Assembly: GCF_900635445.1 (NCBI RefSeq)
Contig: NZ_LR134117.1
Coordinates: forward strand, 2,852,001-2,916,000
Origin: Serratia odorifera
GTDB taxonomy: Bacteria > Pseudomonadota > Gammaproteobacteria > Enterobacterales > Enterobacteriaceae
DNA: 64,000 bases
Reading direction: 5' to 3'
The number at the start of each line of letters is the position of its first letter. Within the stretch, counting starts at the first letter, position 1. The notes beneath the pieces were generated by a model. The model saw only the letters and a list, made by a program, of their open reading frames with translations. It did no database searches and had not been told where the DNA came from. A program made the translations under genes and the position numbers. Of the stretch, positions 38,692 to 47,901 are shown in pieces.

Positions 38692-39395
38692 CTGAATACG
38701 CCGGCACAGCTTTCACTGCCACTTTATCTTCCCGACGATGAAACGTTCGCCAGTTTTTATCCGGGGGGAGAACCCATCCCCTATTAGCTGCGATCCAGTC
38801 TGCCGTTGTTCAGGAACATGGCAGTTATATCTATTTCTGGTCGCGCGAAGGTGGTGGGCGCAGCCATTTGCTGCACGCCGCCTGCGCCGAGCTGTCGCAA
38901 CGCGGCGAAGCGGTCGGCTATGTGCCCTTGGATAAACGCGCCTATTTTGTGCCGGAAGTGCTGGATGGCATGGAGCAGTTGGCGCTGGTGTGCATTGATA
39001 ACATTGAATGCATCGCCGGCGATGAAGCCTGGGAAATGGCCATTTTCAACCTGTACAACCGCATTCTGGAAACCGGTCGCACGCGGCTGTTCATTACCGG
39101 CGATCGCCCGCCGCGCCAGCTGAATCTGCAATTGCCGGATCTGGCGTCTCGCCTTGACTGGGGGCAGATTTACAAGCTGCAACCGCTGTCCGATACGGAA
39201 AAACTGCTGGCGCTGCAATTGCGTGCCAAACTGCGTGGTTTTGAACTGCCGGAAGACGTGGGGCGTTTTTTGCTCAAGCGGCTGGATCGTGAAATGCGCA
39301 CATTGTTCATGACGCTGGATCAGCTTGACCGCGCGTCGATCACCGCACAGCGCAAGCTGACTATTCCGTTTGTGAAGGAAATTCTCGGCTTATAA
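38692..39395 (+). CDS. hda: DnaA regulatory inactivator Hda, CTG start, two frame breaks
   Basis: AAA+ protein that with the beta clamp promotes ATP hydrolysis on DnaA (RIDA). The start is CTG at 38692, five bases after GAGG; the product begins (M)NTPAQLSLPLYLPDDETF, including the clamp-binding motif QLSLPL. CTG is also the start reported for E. coli hda. Two extra bases (G6 at 38763-38768; C4 at 38778-38781) interrupt the frame; removal gives exactly 233 residues, the E. coli length. Later motifs: GRSHLLHAACAEL (Walker A-like), VCIDNIECIAGDE, TGDRPPRQL. An in-frame GTG at 38686 overlaps the SD and is unlikely. Confidence 0.93.
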
Positions 39396-39421
39396 GGATC
39401 CAGCTGCGCGGATCCCGGGGG

Positions 39422-39775
39422 TTACAGAATCTCCAGCACTTGCTCCGGCGGGCGCCCGATACGCGCCTGATGGCCGTTCACCACGATCGGCCGCTCGATC
39501 AGTTTTGGATTGTCCACCATCGCTTGCAGCAGCTGCTGTTCGCTCAGCCCCGCATCCGCCAGCTGCAATTGCTTATATAAATCTTCTTTTTTACGCATCA
39601 GCTCGCGTGCCGAGCTGAAGCCCAGCTGGTGCAGCAACTGTTGCAACTGTGCCACCGACGGTGGGCTATCCAGATACGGTACCACCTTGGGCTGGAGGCC
39701 GTGCTGTTCCAGCAATGCCAGGGTTTCGCGGCTTTTGGAGCAGCGAGGGTTATGGTAAATCGTGACGTCTTTCAT
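39422..39775 (-). CDS. yfgD: ArsC-family reductase-like protein YfgD
   Basis: A 117-residue thioredoxin-fold protein of the glutaredoxin-dependent ArsC family. The active-site Cys lies in IYHNPRCSKSRETLALL, and Arg-containing IERPIVVNGHQARIGRP is the expected oxyanion region. Similar to E. coli YfgD, which also sits between bepA and hda. True arsenate activity is uncertain because there is no ars operon. It lies 17 bases downstream of bepA on the same strand. Confidence 0.9.
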   Translation of the reverse strand: MKDVTIYHNPRCSKSRETLALLEQHGLQPKVVPYLDSPPSVAQLQQLLHQLGFSSARELMRKKEDLYKQLQLADAGLSEQQLLQAMVDNPKLIERPIVVNGHQARIGRPPEQVLEIL

Positions 39776-39792
39776 CGAGTTTCCTTGTTAAA

Positions 39793-41264
39793 TCAACTGC
39801 GCTGATATTGGCGGAAGCGCTGCTGCAACTGGCGCAACTGATCGATACGCGCGTCATAACGCGCCTGTTTCAGGCTACCGAGTTTTTGCAGTGAACTGGC
39901 GTTGCTGAGCAGGCTGATGGATTGATCCAGCCGCCCGGCCAGCGCCAGGCTTTCGGCGCGTGCCGACAGTTCTTCGTCACGCAGCCCTTGTGCCGCGCTG
40001 GCCTGCGCCAACAGATCCCAGCCGTTCGGATCGTCCGGGTGGGCAAAAGTATAACGGTTGAGAATTTTTGACGCCTGCGCCGGCTGGTTGCCTTCGACGT
40101 AGGCGTTGGCCAGGTTGAGCTGCAACACCGGATTATTGCTTTGCGCCGCGTTGGCGGCCTGCAGGCGTGCAATGGCCTGCGATGCCCGTTTCTGGCCGAG
40201 ATCGATGTCGGTCATCAGATCGAGGAAACCAGACGTTATTGCTGTCCTTGGCCAGCAGCGGCGCAATGATATTGCGTGCGTTGTCGTACTTCTTCGCTTC
40301 GTAAAACAGGATTGCACGGCCGTATTTGGCGGCGATTTGCTGGCGCACGTTACCCTTGGCATAGCTGTCCAGCAGATCTTCCCTCAGCCCGTAGCCGACG
40401 CTGCTGTACATGCCTAACGCACGAACCTTGGCCATATAGTAATCCTCGGTGGATTGCGTGATATGGCGTGGCATCTGGTTGGCGCGGTTGCGGGCATCGG
40501 ACAGGCGGCTGTCAGGCAAGGGGTGGGTCAGCAGCATCTCCGGCGGCTTGGAGGCATAGCGCGCCTGGTCGGCCAGTTTTTGCAGGAAACTCGGCATCGC
40601 CTCCGGATCGAAGCCGGCGCGTTGCAGCACCTGAATACCGATGCGATCGGCCTCCTGCTCGTTGGACTGGGTGAAGCTGATCATGCCTTGCTGGGTGCCG
40701 GCCATGGTGCCACTCAGCGCGGCCATGCCCATCGTCGGGTTGGCCATCGCCAACAGGATCGAACCAAGCGCGCCGACCCAGGTCAACGGGGCATTGCGTT
40801 GCTGGTCTTCCATCGCGCGTGCCAGGTGGCGTTGGGTGACGTGTGAAATTTCGTGCGCCAGCACCGACGCCAGCTGGCTCTCGTTGTCGGTTTCCCGGAA
40901 CAGGGCCGAATGCAGCACCACGTTGCCGCCGAAGAAGGCAAAGGCGTTGATTTCGTCGTTACGCACCAGGAAGAAATGGAACGGCGTGCGCACCGAGTAG
41001 GCGCTTGCCACCAGCCGGTTGCCCAACTGATTGATGTAGGTGTTCAGCAGCGGGTCGTTGATCAGCGGCGTGCTGGCGCGCAACTGGCGCACGTAAAAAT
41101 CGCCCATCGCCAATTCCTGACCGATGCTTAAGGTCCCGCCGGCGGTGGTGCCCATATCCGGCAGTTGATCCTGCGTTTCCGCACTGACAGGCGCCACCGC
41201 AGTGGAACTGAGCGTGCCGAGTAACAAGAAACGCAATCGCTGTTTTGGTCAACCGGGTGGTCAT
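39793..41264 (-). CDS. bepA: Periplasmic metalloprotease/chaperone BepA, two frame breaks
   Basis: Supports LptD assembly and removes stalled outer-membrane proteins (E. coli BepA, known). The corrected start MTTRLTKTAIAFLLLGTL is a signal peptide; the M48 zinc motif is in LAHEISHVTQRHLA, and the C-terminal third is TPR (LNLANAYVEGNQPAQASKIL). Two single extra bases: AA at 41226-41227, inside the signal peptide, and AAA at 40226-40228 (VWFLDLMTDIDLG restored). Corrected length 489, against 487 in E. coli. Confidence 0.92.
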
Positions 41265-41564
41265 AGTCAGGGGTATCCCTCGTGATGTGGTAGTAACTAG
41301 GACGCCTATCGCCGATAAGAGTTCTTCTTCCGTGCCGGACTCTCCAGTACAATCAGCCCGAAGGTGCGCTGGTTCACAAAAATGCCGTTTACGCACCGTG
41401 GGACAGACCCATCACATCATAGTCAGCCGTGAGCCACAATGAAACTTTTGCCCAGGGATTTTCGGGCTAAAATTGTGTTAAAACAAATAACAATGTTATC
41501 CCGCTGGGCCGCCAGGGAAAGGTGGACAACGATCCTCATTCATGGAATCAAGGAGCACTCTCTG
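41265..41564. other. Divergent intergenic region between bepA and perM
   Basis: This 300-base region separates divergent bepA and perM. I see no conserved gene or RNA. Short open frames here have no ribosome site and are probably chance. Confidence 0.5.
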
Positions 41565-42638
41565 ATGTTGGAGATGTTATTACAGTGGTACCGTCGTCGT
41601 TTTACCGACCCGCAGGCCATCGCGCTGTTGGTGATTCTGCTGGCCGGGTTCTGCATTCTCTACTTTTTTCACGGCATCCTGACGCCACTGCTGGTGGCGA
41701 TCGTACTGGCCTACCTGCTGGAATGGCCGACCGCGCGTCTGCAGCGCATAGGGTGCTCACGCACCTGGGCTGCCAGCATGGTACTGGTGGTGTTTTGGCG
41801 GTATCGCCATGCTGCTGGTGTTGGTGGTGGCGCCGACCGCCTGGCAGCAGGGCATCAACCTGATGACCGATCTGCCGGGGATGGTTAACCAGTTCTACAA
41901 CTATGCCGCCACCTTGCCGAAGCGTTATCCGGCGCTGGTGGATGCCGGCATTATCGACATGATGGCAGAAAACCTCCGCGCGCGGCTTTCCGGACTGGGC
42001 GAGTCGGTGGTGAAGTTTTCGCTGGCGTCGCTGGTGGGGCTTTTGACGCTGGCCATCTACCTGATCCTGGTGCCGCTGATGGCGTTCTTCCTGCTCAAGG
42101 ACAAGGAACAGATGCTGAACGCGGTGCGCCGGGTGCTGCCACGTAACCGTGGGCTGGCCGGTCAGGTGTGGATCGAGATGAATCAGCAGATCACCAATTA
42201 TATCCGTGGCAAAGTGCTGGAAATGGTGATTGTCGGCGTTGCCACCTATCTGGTGTTTATCATTCTGGATATGCGCTATTCGCTGCTGTTGGCGGTGTTG
42301 GTCGGGTTCTCGGTACTTATCCCCTATATCGGTGCGGTGCTGGTAACCATTCCGGTGGTGGTGGTAGCGATGTTCCAATGGGGCGTCGGGTGCGGATTTC
42401 TGGACGCTGATCGTCGCCTATCTGGTGGTGCAGGGGGCTGGACGGCAATCTGCTGGTGCCGATTCTGTTCTCGGAAGCCGTTAACCTGCACCCGCTGGTG
42501 ATTATCCTGTCGGTGATCGTTTTTGGCGGACTGTGGGGGTTCTGGGGCGTGTTCTTTGCCATTCCGCTGGCAACGCTGGTGAAGGCGGTGGTGCACGCCT
42601 GGCCGGACGATATGCTGGTTGATATGGAAAAAGAGTGA
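41565..42638 (+). CDS. perM: AI-2E family transporter PerM (YfgO), three frame breaks
   Basis: An inner-membrane permease-like protein of the AI-2 exporter/TqsA superfamily. It has about eight TM helices; the family signature region is near GFSVLIPYIGAVLVTIPVV, and the end is GGLWGFWGVFFAIPLATLVKA. AGGAG precedes the ATG by ten bases. Extra bases at 41793-41796 (T4), 42397-42399 (T3) and 42433-42437 (G5) split the frame; removal gives 356 residues against 353 in E. coli. Substrate unknown. Divergent from bepA, as in E. coli. Confidence 0.92.
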
Positions 42639-42651
42639 GTTGAAGCAATAA

Positions 42652-42677
42652 AAAAACCACCTCAAGCGAGGTGGTTG
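42652..42677 (-). terminator. Terminator of gcvR-bcp
   Basis: AACCACCTC, loop AAGC, GAGGTGGTT (42655-42676). On the minus strand the stem is followed by a T run. It may also serve perM. Confidence 0.83.
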
Positions 42678-42699
42678 CGGATTTTCGACCGGCGACGAC

Positions 42700-43167
42700 T
42701 CAGTGTGCTTGCAGGTAGCTCAGCACGATGTCGTGGTGATTGGTGGTTTTGAAATCATCAAACACCTTTTCAACCTGGCCGTTGGCGTCAATCAGGAAAC
42801 TGATGCGATGGATGCCGTCATAGGTCTTGCCCATGAAGGTTTTCTCGCCCCAGACGCCGAACTGCTGTGCTACCTGATGATCCTCATCGGACAGCAACGT
42901 GAAGTTAAGCAACTCTTTCTCGACAAAACGGGACAGTTTTTCCGGTTTGTCGGTGCTGATGCCAAGCACTTCGACACCGGCCTTTTTCAATTCGTCCATA
43001 TTGTCCCGCAGGCCGCAGGCTTGCACGGTGCAGCCCGGCGTCATTGCCTTGGGATAAAAATAAACCAACACTCGCTGTCCCTGGAAGTCGGCCAAACTAA
43101 TTTCCTCGCCGTCCTGGTCGAGCAAACTAAATTTCGGCGCTGTATCACCGGCTTTCAATGGGCTCAT
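42700..43167 (-). CDS. bcp: Thiol peroxidase Bcp
   Basis: A 155-residue peroxiredoxin (PrxQ/BCP group) reducing H2O2 and lipid peroxides with thioredoxin. Peroxidatic Cys46 and resolving Cys51 lie in AMTPGCTVQACGLRD. ATG at 43167 is used rather than the adjacent GTG. It begins just past the gcvR TAG (43170-43172), so the two are coupled as in E. coli. Confidence 0.96.
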   Translation of the reverse strand: MSPLKAGDTAPKFSLLDQDGEEISLADFQGQRVLVYFYPKAMTPGCTVQACGLRDNMDELKKAGVEVLGISTDKPEKLSRFVEKELLNFTLLSDEDHQVAQQFGVWGEKTFMGKTYDGIHRISFLIDANGQVEKVFDDFKTTNHHDIVLSYLQAH

Positions 43168-43169
43168 CA

Positions 43170-43733
43170 CTACTCTCCATCTTTCTCGTCATGCTGTGGA
43201 TAGTTCACAACGCTAATACTGCCTTGCGCATTCAATTCTGTACATAGGCGATGAAAGGCTTGCTCAATATTTGATGCCGCCTGGTTGCCGGAGCTGTGTG
43301 CGGTGATTTGAATATAAAGCTGTGGCGACAGGTCGTCATCGACCGGCTGGGTGCGTGACACCAATTCGGCGATGTTCATCTGGCTGGTGTCGAACAGATC
43401 GGTAAAACGCTCGATGATATGCGGGGAGTCCTTGACTTCGACCTGCACCCACACGGTGGCCGGCATTGGCGGCCGTTCGTGTGAATTTGTGCGTTTCATC
43501 ACAATCAGCAGATCGAGCTCGGCGCCTTTTTGCGGCAGCGTGGATTCGATCAGCGTGATGGCGTTCCAACTGCCGGACAGCAGCATGATAAAGGTGAACT
43601 CTTCGCCCAACATGGCCAGACGGCTATCTTCAATATTGCACCCGCAGCTGCTGACGTGGCGAGTGATGGTGTTGACGATACCGGGGCGGTCTGCGCCGAG
43701 CGCGGTAATCACCAGATAGTGTTCATCTGACAT
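43170..43733 (-). CDS. gcvR: Glycine cleavage repressor GcvR
   Basis: A 187-residue protein with two ACT domains (about 5-75 and 95-170). It starts LVITALGADRPGIVNTITRH and contains DSRLAMLGEEFTFIMLL. In E. coli it binds glycine and antagonises GcvA on the gcv operon. Divergent from dapA, upstream of bcp. Confidence 0.95.
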   Translation of the reverse strand: MSDEHYLVITALGADRPGIVNTITRHVSSCGCNIEDSRLAMLGEEFTFIMLLSGSWNAITLIESTLPQKGAELDLLIVMKRTNSHERPPMPATVWVQVEVKDSPHIIERFTDLFDTSQMNIAELVSRTQPVDDDLSPQLYIQITAHSSGNQAASNIEQAFHRLCTELNAQGSISVVNYPQHDEKDGE

Positions 43734-43875
43734 GGAGGTTCCTGCATACTAAAAGGGTATATCAAGGTAAACATAAAAAAAACCGCCTGCCAAGCGCTTA
43801 CAACACCGTTGTTTGCTTGCTTTTGGATAGGCAGCAAAAGTACCATGAGTGACTTGTTTGTGGAGGGGACGGCCA

Positions 43876-44757
43876 ATGTTTACGGGAAGTATAGTTGCAC
43901 TGGTTACGCCGATGGACGCCAAAGGCGCAGTCGATCGTGCGAGCCTAAAAAAACTGATTGATTATCATGTTGCCAGCGGAACCTCGGCAATCGTATCCGT
44001 AGGCACCACTGGCGAATCCGCAACGCTTGCCCATGATGAGCATGTGGAGGTGGTATTGCAGACGCTGGAACTGGCCGATGGCCGTATTCCGGTGATTGCC
44101 GGCACCGGCGCCAACGCCACCGCCGAAGCGATTTCATTGACCGAACGTTTTAACCATAGCGGCGTCGCGGGTTGCCTGACGGTCACGCCTTACTACAATA
44201 AACCGACCCAGGAAGGGCTGTATCAGCACTTCAAGGCTATCGCCGACAGCACCGATCTGCCGCAGATTCTGTACAACGTGCCTTCGCGCACCGGCTGTGA
44301 CATGCTGCCGCCGGTGATTGCGCGCCTGGCCAAAATCAAAAATATTGTCGCCGTTAAAGAAGCAACGGGGAACTTAAGTCGTGTTAGCCAGATCCAAGTG
44401 CTGGTTGATGATGAAGACTTCATCCTGCTGAGCGGCGACGACGCCAGCGGTCTGGACTTTATGCAACTGGGTGGCAAAGGGGTCATTTCCGTTACCGCCA
44501 ACGTGGCGGCGCGCGAAATGGCGCAGCTTTGCCAACTGGCGGCGCAGGGCAATTTCGCCGAAGCACGCCGACTAAATCAGCGCTTGATGCCGTTGCATCA
44601 GGATTTGTTTGTAGAAGCAAACCCAATTCCGGTGAAATGGGCCTGCAAGGCATTGGGATTGATGGCAACCGATACGCTGCGTCTGCCAATGACGCCGCTG
44701 ACCGACGCCGCCCGCCCGGTGGTGGAGCGCGCGTTGAAAAGCGCCGGTTTGCTGTAA
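43876..44757 (+). CDS. dapA: 4-hydroxy-tetrahydrodipicolinate synthase DapA
   Basis: First committed step of the diaminopimelate/lysine route (pyruvate + aspartate semialdehyde). TIM barrel of about 293 residues. Schiff-base Lys in IVAVKEATGNLSR, catalytic Tyr in LYNVPSRTGCDML, Thr pair in VGTTGESATL. ATG at 43876, preceded by GGAGGGG. Followed after 16 bases by bamC. Confidence 0.97.
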   Translation: MFTGSIVALVTPMDAKGAVDRASLKKLIDYHVASGTSAIVSVGTTGESATLAHDEHVEVVLQTLELADGRIPVIAGTGANATAEAISLTERFNHSGVAGCLTVTPYYNKPTQEGLYQHFKAIADSTDLPQILYNVPSRTGCDMLPPVIARLAKIKNIVAVKEATGNLSRVSQIQVLVDDEDFILLSGDDASGLDFMQLGGKGVISVTANVAAREMAQLCQLAAQGNFAEARRLNQRLMPLHQDLFVEANPIPVKWACKALGLMATDTLRLPMTPLTDAARPVVERALKSAGLL

Positions 44758-44773
44758 CTCTAAGGGAAATTTG

Positions 44774-45826
44774 ATGGCTTATTCATTGCAAAAGTCGACG
44801 GTAGCAAAAGTCGTTGGGATCTCGCTGGTAATGATGCTGGCGGCTTGTTCCAGCGATCAGCGTTACAAACGCCAGGTGAGCGGCGACGAGGCTTATCTTG
44901 ACGCAGCGCCGCTGAAGTCGCTGAACGCGCCGGCCGGCATGATTTTGCCGATTCAGAATGGTAACTACGACGTTCCTCCGGTTGCCGCCAAAGGCGCCTA
45001 CGGCAAGCAGTTGGACATTCGTCCGCCGGTGCAGCCACTGGCGTTGCTGAGCGGTTCACGCGCGCAATACGCCGGCGACAGCGGCACGCTGCTGCTGGAA
45101 AACAGCCCGCAGAACCAGAACCTGTGGTCGCGGGTGGTCAGCATGCTGCAGGCCAAGAACATTCCAATCGCTTCACGCCAGGACGCCGGTCAGAGCCTGA
45201 CCACCGACTGGGTGAAGTGGAACCGTCTGGATGAAGACAACCAGTATGAAGGTCGCTATCAGATCAGCGTACAGCAGCAGGGCTATCAGCAGGCGCTGAT
45301 CGTCAAATCGGTCGGCCTGCAGCAGCAGGGCAAAACCGAACCGGTGACCGACGCCTCGGAAATCCAGCGCTACAACGGCATGATGATGAATACCATCACC
45401 GAAGGCCTGGACAAGCAGGACAACCTGGCGAGCAACCAGAACGCCAACCGTTTTGGCGCGCTTGACGTGCAGAGCGGTGCAGACGATACCGGCCTGCCGG
45501 TGCTGATCGTGCGTGCGCCTTACACCGTGGTGTGGGATCGCCTGCCGCCGGCGATGGAAAAACTGGGGATGAACGTGGGTGACCGCAGCCGTCCGCAGGG
45601 CACCGTCGCAGTGACCTATAAACCGCTGAGCAGCGGTGATTGGGATGCCCTGGGCGTGAAGGATCCGGAGCTGTCCGCCGGGGACTACAAATTGCAGGTC
45701 GGTGATTTGAACAACCGTACCAGCCTGCAATTCATCGACTCGAAAGGCAAGCCGCTGACTCAGTCGCAGAACGACGCTCTGGTCGCAGCCTTCCAGGCAG
45801 CGTTCAGTCAGACCAGCGCAAAATAA
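44774..45826 (+). CDS. bamC: Outer-membrane assembly lipoprotein BamC
   Basis: A 350-residue lipoprotein of the BAM complex. The lipobox MMLAAC puts the acylated Cys at residue 25 (+2 Ser, outer-membrane sorting). The long unstructured N-terminal region known to bind BamD follows (YDVPPVAAKGAYGKQLDIRP), then two helix-grip domains. ATG at 44774. dapA-bamC is a conserved enterobacterial operon. Confidence 0.96.
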   Translation: MAYSLQKSTVAKVVGISLVMMLAACSSDQRYKRQVSGDEAYLDAAPLKSLNAPAGMILPIQNGNYDVPPVAAKGAYGKQLDIRPPVQPLALLSGSRAQYAGDSGTLLLENSPQNQNLWSRVVSMLQAKNIPIASRQDAGQSLTTDWVKWNRLDEDNQYEGRYQISVQQQGYQQALIVKSVGLQQQGKTEPVTDASEIQRYNGMMMNTITEGLDKQDNLASNQNANRFGALDVQSGADDTGLPVLIVRAPYTVVWDRLPPAMEKLGMNVGDRSRPQGTVAVTYKPLSSGDWDALGVKDPELSAGDYKLQVGDLNNRTSLQFIDSKGKPLTQSQNDALVAAFQAAFSQTSAK

Positions 45827-45830
45827 CGTA

Positions 45831-45853
45831 AAAGGGGCTTCGGCCCCTTTTTG
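45831..45853 (+). terminator. Terminator after bamC
   Basis: AAAGGGGC, tetraloop TTCG, GCCCCTTT followed by more T. A stable UUCG-type hairpin immediately after the stop. Confidence 0.9.
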
Positions 45854-45863
45854 TTTTACGAAT

Positions 45864-45879
45864 ACGGTATCGTTTGCGT
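45864..45879. promoter_or_regulatory. PurR operator upstream of purC
   Basis: ACGGTATCGTTTGCGT matches the PurR consensus at 13 of 16 positions, with the right half perfect. A promoter with -35 near TTGCGT (45874-45879) and a TATAT-type -10 would overlap it, consistent with repression by purines. Confidence 0.65.
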
Positions 45880-46016
45880 GGCAGGTTTGGCACAATATAT
45901 CCATGCGTGTGGTTAAAGAATCAGTGGTATCAATTTTATCCTCAAGAGATTTCAAGCAACGGCCAACGGCGCCATGGTTTGAAAGATGAAGGGGATTCTT
46001 TTATTGGAGTCAGAAG

Positions 46017-46730
46017 ATGCAAAAAATAGCTGAGCTGTATCGCGGAAAGGCGAAAACCGTCTACACCACCGAAAACCCCGATCTGCTGGTGTTGGAGTTC
46101 CGCAACGATACGTCAGCACTGGATGGTCAGCGCATTGAACAGTTCGATCGCAAGGGGATGGTGAACAACAAATTCAACCACTTCATCATGAGCAAGCTGG
46201 AAGAAGCCGGCATCCCGACGCAAATGGAACGCCTGCTGTCTGACAACGAAGTGCTGGTCAAGAAGCTGGACATGGTGCCGGTCGAATGCGTGATCCGCAA
46301 CCGCGCTGCCGGTTCGCTGGTGAAGCGCCTGGGCATTGAAGAAGGCCTGGAGCTGAATCCGCCGCTGTTCGATCTGTTCTTGAAGAACGACGCGATGCAC
46401 GATCCGATGGTAAACGAATCCTATTGCGAAACCTTCGGCTGGGTTGGCAAAGAGCACCTGGCGCGTATGCGCGAGCTGAGCTATCAGGCCAACGCAGTGC
46501 TGAGTAAGCTGTTTGACGACGCAGGGCTGATCCTGGTGGACTTTAAACTGGAGTTCGGTCTGTTCAACGGTGAAGTGGTGCTGGGCGATGAGTTCTCGCC
46601 GGACGGCAGCCGCCTGTGGGACAAGAATACCCTCGATAAAATGGACAAAGACCGTTTCCGCCAGAGCCTGGGCGGGCTGATTGAAGCCTACGAAGAAGTG
46701 GCGCGCCGCATCGGCGTGAAACTGGACTAA
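46017..46730 (+). CDS. purC: SAICAR synthase PurC
   Basis: A 237-residue phosphoribosylaminoimidazole-succinocarboxamide synthase of purine synthesis. It begins KIAELYRGKAKTVYTTENPD, contains PVECVIRNRAAGSLVKR and LVDFKLEFGLFNGEVVLGDEF, and ends as in E. coli. GGAG lies upstream of the ATG. Possible terminator-like stem GGGGCG...CGCCCC after the stop. Confidence 0.97.
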   Translation: MQKIAELYRGKAKTVYTTENPDLLVLEFRNDTSALDGQRIEQFDRKGMVNNKFNHFIMSKLEEAGIPTQMERLLSDNEVLVKKLDMVPVECVIRNRAAGSLVKRLGIEEGLELNPPLFDLFLKNDAMHDPMVNESYCETFGWVGKEHLARMRELSYQANAVLSKLFDDAGLILVDFKLEFGLFNGEVVLGDEFSPDGSRLWDKNTLDKMDKDRFRQSLGGLIEAYEEVARRIGVKLD

Positions 46731-46882
46731 ACCCCGCGCATTTCCGGGGCGGCCTTGCTGCTCGCCCCGTCATTTTTTCATTTCCAGCAAATTTCTGCCT
46801 TTCCTCCGCCAACAAGCATTTATAATGGCAATCAGTGGGCGAGTTTCCTACGATTATTAAAAACCTACACTGGAGTTTATTT

Positions 46883-47743
46883 ATGCGTTGGCAAGGGCGT
46901 CGAGAAAGTGACAATGTTGAGGATCGTCGCGGGCAGTCTTCAGGTTTGGGTGGCGGTGGTTTCCGGCCGCCGATTCGCGGCAAGGGCGGTATTGTGCTGC
47001 TGGTGGTGGTGCTGGTCGCAGGCTATTACGGCATCGACCTGTCGCCGCTGCTGACCGGTGGCGACGTCTCTACCACCCAGCAGCAGAGCGCCAGCATCAG
47101 CCCCAAGGATGACGAACTGGCGAAGTTTACCTCGGTGGTGCTGGCTTCCACCGAAGACAATTGGAATGAAGTCTTCCAGCGGATGGGGAAAACCTATCAA
47201 GCGCCGAAGCTGGTGATGTATCGCGGTGTGACGCGTACCAGCTGCGGCACCGGCCAGTCGGCGATGGGACCGTTCTACTGCCCGGGCGACAAAACGGTGT
47301 ATATCGATCTGTCGTTCTATCAGGACATGAAAGACAAGCTGGGTGCCGGCGGTGACTTTGCACAGGCTTACGTGGTGGCGCACGAAGTGGGGCATCACGT
47401 ACAGAACCTGTTGGGCATCGAACCGAAAGTACGTCAGATGCAGCAGGGTGCCAGCCAGGTGGAAGTTAACCGTCTGTCGGTGAAAATGGAGCTGCAGGCA
47501 GACTGTTTTGCCGGCGTATGGGGTAAATATGCCGAGAAGCAGCAAATGTTGGAAGAAGGCGACCTGAAAGAGGCGCTGAACGCCGCGCAGGCGATCGGCG
47601 ACGATCGGTTGCAACAGCAAGGCCAGGGCCGCGTGGTGCCGGACAGCTTTACCCACGGCACCTCCGAACAGCGCTACACCTGGTTCAAACAGGGTTTTGA
47701 CAGCGGCGATCCAAACACCTGCAATACCTTCGCCTCGCGTTAA
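46883..47743 (+). CDS. ypfJ: Neutral zinc metallopeptidase-like protein YpfJ
   Basis: A 286-residue protein with one TM helix (about residues 34-52) after an arginine/glycine-rich cytoplasmic start (MRWQGRRESDNVEDRRG). Zinc motif HEVGH lies in YVVAHEVGHHVQNLLG, with a downstream Glu in QADCFAGVWGKYAE. The ATG at 46883 has GGAG upstream. Proteolytic activity is inferred from the motif; targets are unknown. Same neighbourhood as E. coli ypfJ. Confidence 0.92.
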   Translation: MRWQGRRESDNVEDRRGQSSGLGGGGFRPPIRGKGGIVLLVVVLVAGYYGIDLSPLLTGGDVSTTQQQSASISPKDDELAKFTSVVLASTEDNWNEVFQRMGKTYQAPKLVMYRGVTRTSCGTGQSAMGPFYCPGDKTVYIDLSFYQDMKDKLGAGGDFAQAYVVAHEVGHHVQNLLGIEPKVRQMQQGASQVEVNRLSVKMELQADCFAGVWGKYAEKQQMLEEGDLKEALNAAQAIGDDRLQQQGQGRVVPDSFTHGTSEQRYTWFKQGFDSGDPNTCNTFASR

Positions 47744-47901
47744 AACTGCCGGCATGCCGGTGACGGTACGGGCAATGATCCCCGTCGTCTGACGAACCCG
47801 TCGGCGGGGGCGTAACTGCCGCCACCGTGATGCAATATCCCTTTGCCGGATGCGCTGACGGCGACGCGTTCGCCAAGCTTGCTGAATGCGGGGCTGGAAA
47901 A

